Positions 49,116 to 59,172 of a DNA stretch of 64,000 bases are shown piece by piece. Below the pieces are notes generated by a model. That model was not told where the DNA came from. It did not search any database and saw only the letters and a list, made by a program, of their open reading frames with translations. A program made the translations under genes and the position numbers. The first letter of the stretch is position 1. Every line of letters begins with the position of its first letter. This DNA is from Zanthoxylum bungeanum (taxonomy: Eukaryota; Streptophyta; Magnoliopsida; Sapindales; Rutaceae): contig SKCR01038879.1 in the NCBI GenBank assembly GCA_019454045.1, positions 62,001 through 126,000 on the forward strand. The letters run 5' to 3'.

Positions 49116-50786
49116 CAGATGAATTTCAGTCACGTCTGGCTGAAGACGAAAAATTTAGCGCTAGCAGGGAGGCAACCCATGCAATTTGTTGTAATTTATT
49201 TTAGTGTGTGAACTTTTTAATTTATGTGTTAGTTGTGCAGGAAAATTAAAATGGAATTTTTCAGGACAAAGCAAACCAGTGCAAGCGGGATTTTCAAAAT
49301 AAAAATTTGACAAAATCACGAAGATACAAAGTCAATCCAGAAAAGACGGCCGAGTAAGAAGTCAGTTCTTGGGACGCGTCCCTATGGATTTATCCGTCGC
49401 AAGACATGGTTTTGCAAAAATAAAAAAAAAAAAAAAAAAATCAGCGTCGCGACGCTGACTCGAAATCAGAGACATAAGCAGGGCACTGGCAGCATCTCCT
49501 TTCACTTTTCACTTCTTCTTCTTCCTCAAAACACAATCACCGAGCCGGCCAACCAGAAACCCTAGCCGAAACCGCCACTGCCTAGCCCTCATCGCCCAAA
49601 CCGCAACCACTCACCGAGAACAAACAAAACCAAGATTCACCAGCCACCATCAAACCGAGATCCAAACTGACCACAACCGCAACCTTCGCCGAGCCCTTCC
49701 TTCGCCGAATCAAAACCGAACCAGCCATCACTGCCGTCCAGCCACCTCACCGAGACCGAAACTGACATCACCAAACCAGATCCAAGCTACCACTGCCAAC
49801 CACAGATCAGCCGTGAGCCACCACGCCGAGATCCACCAGCCACGCCACTGCCAAAACGAACAAAGCCGAGATACCCACACCGTGAATCACCAAGACAGTC
49901 ACCAAACCCACGATCAAAACCTTCCATAATCAGATCTGATTTTTGTGGATAATTTGTGTGGTTAATTTTGAAATTGAATGTTACAGGTTTTGAAATTTTG
50001 GCAGTAAAAGGGGGATAATCGAAAATTGAATGAGTTTGTGGTTGATTTTGTTGAAATTGGAGGATTGTGAATTTGAAGTTTAGCAGTGAATAATTGGCTG
50101 AATTCTGAGTCAGATCGATGGAATTTTGTAGAATTGGGGGCGAAGTTTGACATTGTGGTGATTTTTGAAGTGTTAGTTTTAGGATGAATTTGGGGAGATT
50201 TTAAGTTTTTAGAGGAGACTCTGTCGAAATTTTCACTAAAAAAATAGTCAATTATCGATCGTGGTAAAAAAAATTGGACATAAATTTTTCCTATCGGTAA
50301 TTTTTCCTGTAAAATTTCAGCTGACCAGGTATTATCTTCTAAATTCTTTTGTGTATACATAGTGTGAATTTTTTAATTTTGTGTGTTATTTTTGTAGGGA
50401 AAGGCACGAACGAAGCATTTTAAGACAGAAGGAATTGTGTTTCGCAATCAAAGATGAGAAACAATTCATTAGCAATGGCTGAATAAGGAATGAAATCTTG
50501 AGACACATCCTAATGAATTTATACCAAACGAATGGTGTATTGCATACACAATTCCGTTGCCTTAATTATTGCTTTGATTCGCTTTTCTTTTGTAATTATC
50601 TTTATTTTCGTAGACAGGATTCAGACTTTTTGACCTTTCACGATTTCTTTTGTTGTTTAGCTAACAATCGTCCTCTGGAAGAACTTGTGCTATTATTATA
50701 TTCACCCCTTTCAGGTACTATAAATTCAGCCCGTCATTGCACTTTTGTAGGCATCCATAGTTGAGAAAGTAATACATAAAAAAAAA
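49116..50786 (+). other. Element E spacer with C-rich segment
   Basis: No accepted gene. 49442-49457 is the palindrome CAGCGTCGCGACGCTG. About 49480-49940 is C/A-rich with repeated ACCGAGA and CCGCCA words and AAACCCTAGCC, looking like the leader or first exon of a host gene. 49200-49400 and 50355-50560 are loosely similar blocks (TAGTGTGTGAACTTTTTAAT and GCCGAGTAAGAAGT in the first, with related versions in the second). The LOG start follows a short A-run. Confidence 0.6.
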
Positions 50787-51440
50787 ATGGAAGCCACTTC
50801 AAGAAGACGAGTTGAAAACATCTGTGTGTTTTGCGGTAGTACAATTGGTACTAAACCACAATACATAGAAGCAGCACAGGAATTGGGTCGAGTCTTAGCA
50901 GCAAGGAATATGCACCTAATATATGGCGGAGGTAATCTTGGATTAATGGGGATTGTTTCAAAGGCTGTACAGGAAGGAGGCAGTCATGTTTTGGGAATCA
51001 TTCCAAAACCCTTGGCAGAGGCAAATCTTATTGGATCATCAAACGGAGAGGAACTGATCGTGCCAGGTATGTCTGAACGATTGGTAGAAATGATTAACCG
51101 TGCTGATGCTTTTATCGCTTTGCCAGGTGGCTTGGGTACACTGGAGGAAATTTTTATAGTTCTATCTTGGGCGAACCTGAACATACACCAGAAACCGCTT
51201 GGACTGCTCAACGTTGATGGATTTTATGATTTTCTTTGTGTGTTTCTTGATGATGCTCGGAGAAATGGGTTCGTGTCAAAACCTATGAAAGAACTCCTCT
51301 TCACTGCCAGAAATGCTCCGGATCTAATAGACCAACTCATAGCCTATGAACCACAAGTTGACCCTATCCTTTCAAAGATAAATTGGTCCGAGGACGATCG
51401 TGGTAAGAGGCGTCGAATTAATCTGGATCTTAACCTTTAA
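50787..51440 (+). CDS. LOG-like: LOG-type cytokinin riboside 5'-monophosphate phosphoribohydrolase, retrotransposon-borne
   Basis: 217 residues, one uninterrupted frame. LOG enzymes release active cytokinin bases (for example isopentenyladenine) from nucleoside 5'-monophosphates, usually in cytosol and nucleus. Visible Rossmann-fold motifs are CVFCGSTIGTKPQY (12-25), LIYGGGNLGLMG (46-57), HVLGIIPKPL (70-79), the family signature LPGGLGTLEE (113-122; PGGYGTLEE is common in classical LOGs) and HQKPLGLLNVDGFYD. The conserved Arg before the signature is kept (MSERLVEM). Classical plant LOGs have RK there and this one has RL, so it belongs to a divergent LOG-like subgroup or has changed activity. 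The C-terminus has GKRRR, a possible nuclear signal, then LDLNL, an EAR-type repression motif. Plant LOG genes normally have several introns; this copy has none, which fits capture through RNA. It sits where pol would lie in element E. Identity is strong; activity is untested. Confidence 0.93.
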   Translation: MEATSRRRVENICVFCGSTIGTKPQYIEAAQELGRVLAARNMHLIYGGGNLGLMGIVSKAVQEGGSHVLGIIPKPLAEANLIGSSNGEELIVPGMSERLVEMINRADAFIALPGGLGTLEEIFIVLSWANLNIHQKPLGLLNVDGFYDFLCVFLDDARRNGFVSKPMKELLFTARNAPDLIDQLIAYEPQVDPILSKINWSEDDRGKRRRINLDLNL

Positions 51441-52813
51441 TTTCCTGTAGATTTCAGCTAACCAGGTACGACCTTCTTAACTCTCCTTTTACTGTTTAAG
51501 ACATTGGGGACAATGTCTCATTTAGGTTTGGGGGAGGAAATTAGTTGATAGGAAATTAGTTGATTAGTACCTTGTTTTTAGTTTGTATGTTGTTTTTATT
51601 TCTAGTTCAAAATTTTTCGAAAAATACAAAAAAATTGAAAAATTTCAAAAAAATTACAAAAATATTTTGCGTTTGTGTTTTTATTTTGACTAAAAAAGTG
51701 AAATTGGTAAGAGATAGCCGAGTAAGGAGTTTCCATTCCTGAGACGTATCTCAAGCCTATTTTCGAAACAAGTTAATTTTTGTTTATTTCCTTTTGAATT
51801 ATTTAATTTGTAGATTCTCCATAAAACGGACTAAAAGGAATCTTCATATGTTCAGTTAGCAAATATTATCAACATATATAGTAACATACAGACATGAGCT
51901 GTAATTGAAAAGTTTGTAATATTCCGTGCTCTAGTTTAATTGGAGTAAGCATCTATAAATAGTTATGGAATAAAAAATAAAAATAAAAAAAAAAAAAATT
52001 TGATGTACAAAAATAAAGTATCTAAGATTCGGGTTATTAAGTCTGTAAGGGTGTTTTAACACCTAGTGCCCTAAAACCAACTGGTTTGGGAGTCATTGGC
52101 CCAAAGCTCGCTACATGGATCAAAGATACTGCTAAAATATATTCATATCTGAAGTCTGAGTAATTAAGTTCGTAGGGGTGTCTTAACACCTGGTGCCCTA
52201 AAGCCAACTGGTTTGGGAGTCACCAACCCAAGCTCGCTATATAGATGGAAGATATTGTATATAAATAAAAAATAGATAAAAGCAAAGAAAAAAATCAGAA
52301 AAATCAGAAAAATTATTCCATTGCTACAAAAAGGTGTGAAATCTGATAGAACTTTAGGACAAAAATATTACTCTCTTATCAACTGCACTTATGACTGTTG
52401 TGGGCAAAAATGAGTTGATTAATATTTTGTTGGCTGTGTATATGGAGAATGGTAAAAATAATCGGAGAATTTACTTATTCAGTAATTTAGAATAAAACAA
52501 AACAACTAGTAACTTGGAGTAAAAGTTTCACCTGATTAGTCACTAACATCTTTATTCTCTTTTCGCTTGTCTTTTTGTTTTTGTGTGCATTAGTTTTAAC
52601 TAACTTTTTACTTTTGTAAAATGTTTGTGGGTATCATTGCTGTAAACCCTCACGAAACTACAACTCGTCCACTAGGGACACCTAGGGGTTTAAAGGCTTG
52701 TTGCATACGCTAAATGCAATCGTGATCCCTACGAAAGTGGCTTAGTTAAATTATTTATGTTATTTTACTCTATGTTTTGCTCGAGGACTAGCAAAATGTT
52801 AGGTTTGGGGGTG
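51441..52813 (+). other. Element E 3' untranslated region
   Basis: Contains the inverted repeat GACATTGGGGACAATGTC (51501-51518) followed by TAGGTTTGGGGGAGG, a polypurine-like tract 1.3 kb before the LTR. A two-copy tandem repeat lies at 52018-52255. It ends CTCGAGGACTAGCAAAATG, then the functional tract GGTTTGGGGGTG at 52802-52813 against the 3' LTR. Athila/Tat-like elements commonly have such an ACATTG..GACAATGT motif and GGTTTGGGGG tract near their 3' end. Confidence 0.7.
52018..52255. repeat. Two-copy tandem repeat in element E
   Basis: Units near 52018-52133 and 52146-52255 share a GGTGTTTTAACACC-type inverted repeat, GTGCCCTAAA and CCAACTGGTTTGGGAGTCA. They are about 85% alike by eye. 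Confidence 0.85.
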
Positions 52814-54735
52814 TGATGAGTGATATTTATATCACTATTTCCCACTCATTTAACATAATATTTTGTATAGTTTCTTGAGTTTTGTGAACGTTTTGATATG
52901 TTTTGTGTTATTTTGTAGATAAAATAAAGTTTGGAAAGCATTGGAGGCAATTTGGGGCAAAAACGGACAAAAATGCGTCAACAGGGATATTTTGGTCTTC
53001 TGCCCGTCGCGACGCCCAGACTTCCGCGTCGCGACGTCTAAAATACGCCGAACAGTGCTAACGTACGCCGGGTCCACAAATCAGAATCTGAGAAAAGTTT
53101 GACTTTGCTAAAATGCGTCGTGCCACGTGTCACCATCACAGCTGATCTGCTAACGTGCGCCGTGACACGTGTCATCATCATATGCTGCCGACACTCAGAA
53201 TTGACACGTGTCGCCTCGTCATCAGCCATGTCATCGGTCAAAAAGTCAACTTCGCCATGTGTCCCGCCACGTCATCCGCCACGTCAGAAGGTCAACCAAG
53301 TCAACTTGCCACGTCAGCATCAGCCAATCACAGCGTGACACGTGTCGCCACGTGTCGCAATTCCAAGGTGCCGACAGTCTCTTTCCCACGTGTCGCCACG
53401 TCGTCGCCACGTCACCGCCACGTCAGCGCCACGTCAGCATCAATAATTGAGTATCCTATCCTTATCTGACACGTGGCGGATAAGAATCTCAGCGACCAAT
53501 CAGAAGCCGCCACGTGTCACAATAATTGAAGCCCAACCACTCTGCCACGTGTCACCTTATCATCTTATCCAGAATCTTCAAACCAGCGAACCAGAGCGTG
53601 CCACGTCGACAATCCAGCGTCGCGACGCTGAGGACCTGGCGTCGCGACGCTGGAACCAAATTTTTCTATAAATTCAGCGCGAATTTTCAGAATTCAGTGC
53701 ACATTCCTCTCTCTTCAATTCCTTCTAAAGAGAGAGCTTCTCTCTCTAGATTCTTTAGTTTTTAGTTTTTTTATTTTTTAGTTTTTAGTTTTATAATAAT
53801 TTTAATTACTTTTTGTAATAATAGTAATTTAATTTTTACTTTTTACTTTTTACTTTTTACAGTTTTTACTATTCATGAGGAAGTAATTCCTTTTACCTTA
53901 GCATTTTATTTTATTTTACTTTTCAGTTTTACTTTATGTCTTTTACTTTTCAGTATTTTTACTTTATGTCTTTTACTTTTAAGTTGTTACTAGCCCTAGT
54001 TATGTGTTAGTTATCTGGGGTTGTGATGAATTCTAATATCACCGGTTTATAAGGGGTTATTTTATAGTTTGGGTAATTTAAAGGTTTACTTATTAAGTTT
54101 TAAGCTTAATGCTTCTTGTTGTCTGATCACCAATAAGATTGATGTGGTAGATCTAAAATGAACTAGACATAGGGATTTTAGGTTTCAGCCTTAGACTTAA
54201 TAGCCCACGATCTTCCTTGAGGATAGATAACCCTTTAATAGATTTCCTTACAGGATAGGAATATACCTGTCGGGCGGGGGTAGCCATAATTGGAACTTAA
54301 ACTTAATGAATCCAGATAATTTGGTTGACATAGACATATGGTTCAATTAGGTTAAACTGGGTATTTGCGTCTGACCATCGACAGAGGCTTTTGCATAATT
54401 TAGTGTTCCAGGTTAGTAAACTGATTTATTACACAAACATAAAATAACCACTTCATCTTTTAAATGATATTAGAATGATTCACGACCCTAGATCTTTGTG
54501 TCTTTTGTTATTTTCCTTAGTATTTTCTTTTGTCTTTTATTTATTTATTTATTTTGTAAAACCACTTTCAACCAATCAAACAATCATTCTCTTCTCCATT
54601 TAATTAGATATTTGTAAATAAATAGATTCAACAATTAATAACAACAGTAGGAATTAAGTCCTCGTGGGATCGATATTTTTATACTACTTGAACGATACGT
54701 GCGCTTGCGTTATACGTGTGTGTTTACGCCGGTCA
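52814..54735 (+). repeat. Element E 3' LTR
   Basis: 1922 bp, nearly identical to 45803-47725. It ends GGTCA and is followed by the TSD AGAGG. Confidence 0.97.
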
Positions 54736-54740
54736 AGAGG

Positions 54741-55481
54741 AGAACAAAGAACTTCAAGGAAACCATGACGTCTCTCCGATCTATCAATGCTACATCTCTT
54801 TCTTCCATGGAGAACTAATCTCCTAGGCAAAGCTAAGGATGAACTCATGTACTTGATTTCGTATATTTACGTTGTTGATTCTTAAAGTACCTTTTTAACG
54901 CTTAATACAATTGATGGTTGTTATTCTTTATTATTTTATGATTTCTGAATCCAGAAACTGTGTTTTGACAACTCCCATATAGATCCAATCATGCTTATTC
55001 TATGTGTGATTTGTGAACCCAGTTGTGACTGGTAAAGTTGTTTTATGTATTGGTCTTCTGCTGTAATATTGCCTGGAGGTATATTGTCGACGTTAGATAG
55101 CTCGTAATGATAACTTTGTGTGCTGTTAACATAGAGAAAATAATTCATCAATTACCGTAGAATTTAATATGTGTAGAATTGAATATCTTCCGGTTGTTGG
55201 TTTGGGATGTGAAAGCTTCAATTGAGTAATAAAACGAATCAATAACTGAATATAAGGATTTGATACAAGAGGGATTCACGATGCTTTGCTACATCTCTCT
55301 ATTGATATTTCCTGCATATTTTCCATAGTCTTTATTTTACATTATCAATTCAACCATTATCTTTTCAATAAGTTACTGTTAACGTTTTGTTTAAGTAAAT
55401 CAGTTCTTTGTATCCATCTCTCTGAGGAATCGACACCCCAACTATACTACGATAACCGCAAGTACGTTTTTGGCGTAATCA
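54741..55481 (+). repeat. Element F 5' LTR, right part
   Basis: Resumes the LTR of F after E and ends TTTTTGGCGTAATCA. With 45343-45802 it makes an LTR of about 1.2 kb. The flanking pieces join in register at AGAGG. Confidence 0.82.
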
Positions 55482-55486
55482 AAATT

Positions 55487-55504
55487 TGGCGCTGTTGCCG
55501 GGGA
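55487..55504 (+). other. Primer binding site of element F
   Basis: TGGCGCTGTTGCCGGGGA, one base different from the site of E, again of tRNA-Asp type. Confidence 0.85.
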
Positions 55505-55705
55505 GACGGTTTACAATCTAAATGAGCAGGTTTGCTTGGTCAAACACAAAGCGGTAACTTCGTTCCTTCTTTAACTTTTTGTTTTTTTTATTTATTTACT
55601 TATTTATGTATTTCTTTTATTTCAATTTTAGTTTTAGTTAGATTTTAAATTTTAGTTTATTCTTTTTATTTATTTTTTTTTCTTGTTTTACTTGAGTTTA
55701 ATTGC

Positions 55706-56894
55706 ATGCCTAGACGTAGAGATCGGTTTGGTAGATTTGTTAAGATTGAAGAGGAAGATTCAGATTCCAATAACATATTTGAAAATCTTTTTGCCACACC
55801 ATCCGAGTCTAGTGCACATACTATGAGTGAGTACGAGAGACCACCCGTGAGGACTCTTGAAGAGTACCTTCATCCCACTCGCACAGCTACACCATAGTGC
55901 ATCATGTTTCCTCCTAATGCACCACACATAGATTTTAAACCTAGGATGATACAGTATCTCCCAACCTTCCATGGTTTGGAGAAGATAATCCCTATGTGCA
56001 CATTAGAGAGTTGAAGAGGTCGTAGCAACCTTCCATGACCGATTTGGAACCACTGACACAATTAGACTTAAGTTCTTCCCCTTTGCCCTTAAGGATAGAG
56101 CTAAGAGCTGGTTGTATTCTCTCAGACCTCGGTCAATAGGATCATGGGGCGAGATGACACAAGTATTCTTTAATAAATAATTCCCACACTATAAGACGAA
56201 TACCTTGAAAAGACAAATCTCCACCTTCTCCCAGAGAGACAGTGAAACCCTTTATCAGACTTGGGAAAGGTTTAAGGAGATGTTAGCTAGTTGTCCTCAC
56301 CATGGATATGAGAGTTGGCGCTTAGTGAGCTATTTTTATGACGGTTTAACCCCTAGAGAGTGCCAATTCGTGGAGACAATGTGTAATGGTGAGTTCATCC
56401 GAAAGGACCCCGATGAGGCATTAGAGTACTTAAATGACCTAGCTGAGAAATCTCACACTTGGACTGGACCTAATGCCATTGATAGCACTGATAAGACACA
56501 CCCCACTCCTTCTAGCAGAGGCATACACCACTTTAGGGAAGATGATAGTCTTAAGGCACAAGTTGAGTTATTAACTAGACATTTAGGAGCCTTAAAAGCT
56601 GATGATAGGCAAACTATGCATGCAGTAGCCCATTTAGAACCTCAAGGGGTATGCTTTATGTGTAAGGGAACTGACCATCTAGCCAAATAATGTCGTGTAT
56701 ATGGTGTGATGATGGGAACATATGAGGAACAATGCAATACCTTAGGGATGTACAATAAGCCTTATACACCATATTCAGATACCTATAATCTTAGTTGGCG
56801 GAACCATCCCAATCTTAGTTGGAAACAAGAGTCTTATCAGCCTACCCAGACATCATAACCCCAAAGGTTACAGTGCTCCACAGTATCACACACA
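55706..56894 (+). pseudogene. Element F gag, Athila-like, N-terminal and central parts
   Basis: Starts MPRRRDRFGRFVKIEEE and has an early stop at 55895-55897. Conserved gag pieces then follow in changing frames: PHIDFKPRMIQYLPTFHGL, LKFFPFALKDRAKSWLYSL (about 56070-56130), and a long open part, 56205-56690, containing TWERFKEMLASCPHHGYE, SYFYDGLTPRECQFVE and MCNGEFIRKDPDEALEYL. These are hallmarks of the retrotransposon gag domain of Athila-type gypsy elements. The region ends at a stop after CFMCKGTDHLAK, a damaged zinc knuckle. Several stops and frameshifts make it non-functional. Solo LTR G interrupts the gene at 56895. Confidence 0.9.
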
Positions 56895-59011
56895 TGTTGG
56901 ATAATTATGACCAATAGCATCACTATTTGTACAGAACATGGTGTTGTTGTACAAATTAACTATGTGACAAAGGAAATTGCTATTTTATCATTTGTAATTG
57001 GATTACCTGGATATATAAATGATAAAAGTCCTTATGATTAGTTCCGGATTAATAAAAATAGAGACGTATTAATCCACAAAGGTTTAATCATTAAATATCC
57101 CTAGTCGTAGTATTATCGAGACTGGACATCGATAATGCAGAATATGCTAGTATTACACTTGTACGTGTTATGGAAGCGTAACGGTATAGTTCTCATATAT
57201 TTGGGTATTGGATACTCATGCAAGTGTAATAGGAGGTTCTGTTTACCGATGGCACGGAAACAGCTTCGCTCTGGATAGACCCATCGGAATCCCATTGGCA
57301 GTATGACTATGGGTCTATGGGAATCCGAATCAGGGTAGGTGTATTTGGTCTTAACCTGAGACTTGCATCGCTAATACTTGCGACAATCAATATACTTTGA
57401 TTTTGGTCGTCCGGGACTTTAAATGGTTCTGTGTACGCCTCTTCTGGGTATATTGAGAATCGTAGTGTATTGGGTGTGATGTCAAGAAGGAAGTATCACT
57501 TCAGTCATATGGAGATGATGATCACGCATGGATACAGAACTGGTACTCTAAGTGCTATAGCCATCGGGGAAGTATGACCAGGTCATGACTTTTCGATCAT
57601 AAAGAGACTAGTTGCTAGTGATCCGATATATGTTTCGTACGAGGCAGACACAACTCCAGCCTCAGGCCTTGCATGTGACATCCGATACTGGTTCGTAATA
57701 CGCAATACTACGTATATTACGCCTGACAAATATCATGTATTCCGTAGAAGAATATTTCTGGAGAATTGGGTAGGCACGGTGCTTTGCTAGAAGCCAACCA
57801 TGTCTTGTAAATCGGTAAATATGTGGTACCGGGTACGCACGTGTTCAGATTGTCCGATGACCGTATTTACTGCCAACATATCCAGGGATCTCTTGGGTCG
57901 CATCCCAAAGATTCGCCGATGATGTTTGACTTGAACAATATTAATCTAGGATTAATTAAGAGAGAGAATTAATCTGGATTAATAAAGAGAGAAAATTAAT
58001 CTGGGATTAATTATGGCAAGAATTAATCTGAGATTAATTATCAGAGAAAGAATTAATTTGGGATTAATTGCGTCGAGAATTTATATGGGATTAAATTTGC
58101 CGAGATGAGAGAACGCGATTAATTTGGAATTAATCGGCAAAATAAATTTAATAGTTAAATTAGATTTTACTATTTAATTTATTTAATTGGGCTAAATAAT
58201 ATATTAGATATATTAATTGAAATTAGATTTCAACACGGAATTATATTGGATTTTAATTCTAGCGAACGAATTAATTTGAAATTGATTCGTAAGCAACTTT
58301 AATAAATTGAATTTTACTTGCCCATTTCAACCACCAACAAAATATATATTAAAGATTGAATTTTGGAAATTCATTACTCTCTCTCGATTGGCTGAAAAGA
58401 AAGGCATTTTTGGCCTTTTGTTTTTGCTTTGGGCCAAATGGCCTTTGGGTATTCTACTTGGCCGAATGGCCATTCATTTGATGAAGGCCGAAATGGCCAT
58501 GACTATCACTGGCCGAAGAAACAAATAAAGAGGCCATTAATCTCTCAATTTCATTATGGCCACGTGCCATTGAATTCTCATAATTAAAGAAATTGGTTTC
58601 TTCAAGCATCATGCCAAAGTGGCCTCTGAATTGAAGAAATTAGCTTATCTCTGATTTTGGCCGAAATGGCCTTATGCTTTTGAAGCATGGCCGAAAGGCC
58701 TTTAATGATTTAGGCCGATTGGCCTCTAATCTCCTCAGGGCAGATTGCTTCCTCTCTTTCGGGCAAATTTATTTCTCATTGGGAGATCAAATTTGTTCCA
58801 TTTGTTCAAGCTAACACTTATGAGAGTCAAAAGATGGTGATAGGGATACTCACCCATGAGTTTAGAACCACAAGGAGGGCTTGGAAGCTTCAACATCCAT
58901 GAAAAGTTTGAAAGTCAAAGCCGATCAATGTAAGTTTATTCCACAAACTTCTTGATTTATTCACACACAAATCACGCTTAGTGATCCCGTGGCATGTCTA
59001 GGACACTAACA
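56895..59011 (+). repeat. Solo LTR G of the A/C/D copia family
   Basis: 2117 bp on the plus strand, TGTTGGATAATTATGACC...CACTAACA, the reverse complement of the A, C and D LTRs but well diverged. TSD ACACA (56890-56894) versus ACACC (59012-59016), one mismatch. It lies in the gag of F, which resumes on the other side. 57940-58110 holds repeated GGATTAATT blocks, and 58400-58740 repeated GGCCGAAATGGCC words. Confidence 0.9.
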
Positions 59012-59172
59012 ACACCTGCTGTTTCCTTAGAGGAAACTGTACATGCATTTATGGAGACCCAGAGCAAAACAAATCAAAGATTTGAGTCATTGATAGCTCG
59101 GGTAGTTGAAGATTATAAGGAAATTAAGAGTCAAGTCTCAAAATTGACTAATGTCCTGAGTGTACAAGAACA
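59012..59172 (+). pseudogene. Element F gag, C-terminal fragment
   Basis: After G the gag continues with SLEETVHAFMETQSKTNQRF, then VSKLTNVLSVQEHG. This is the typical C-terminal spacer of Athila-like Gag before the LPSQ region. Similarity ends near 59172. No protease, reverse transcriptase or integrase of F follows, so the element is truncated here. Confidence 0.8.

Larger units (their letters stand above)
45803..54735 (+). mobile_element. Element E, non-autonomous gypsy-type retrotransposon carrying a LOG gene
   Basis: 8933 bp, plus strand, with perfect TSD AGAGG (45798-45802, 54736-54740). LTRs 45803-47725 and 52814-54735 differ by roughly nine substitutions and five small indels as counted by eye. 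It has a primer site of tRNA-Asp type, as in Athila/Tat gypsy elements, and a polypurine tract GGTTTGGGGGTG. Inside are two overlapping gag-like frames, a C-rich segment and an intact LOG frame. No protease, reverse transcriptase, RNase H or integrase motif is seen, so movement would need a helper element. E lies in the LTR of F. Confidence 0.95.

Noticed and set aside
49962..50360. 132-codon minus-strand frame in element E
   Set aside because: Antisense to the element in T/G-rich intron-like DNA, with low-complexity Asn/Ser/Thr/Phe composition and no motif.
45340..59172. Element F as a complete element with both LTRs
   Set aside because: Only the 5' LTR, primer site and gag are present; no second F LTR or TSD pair was found to 64000.
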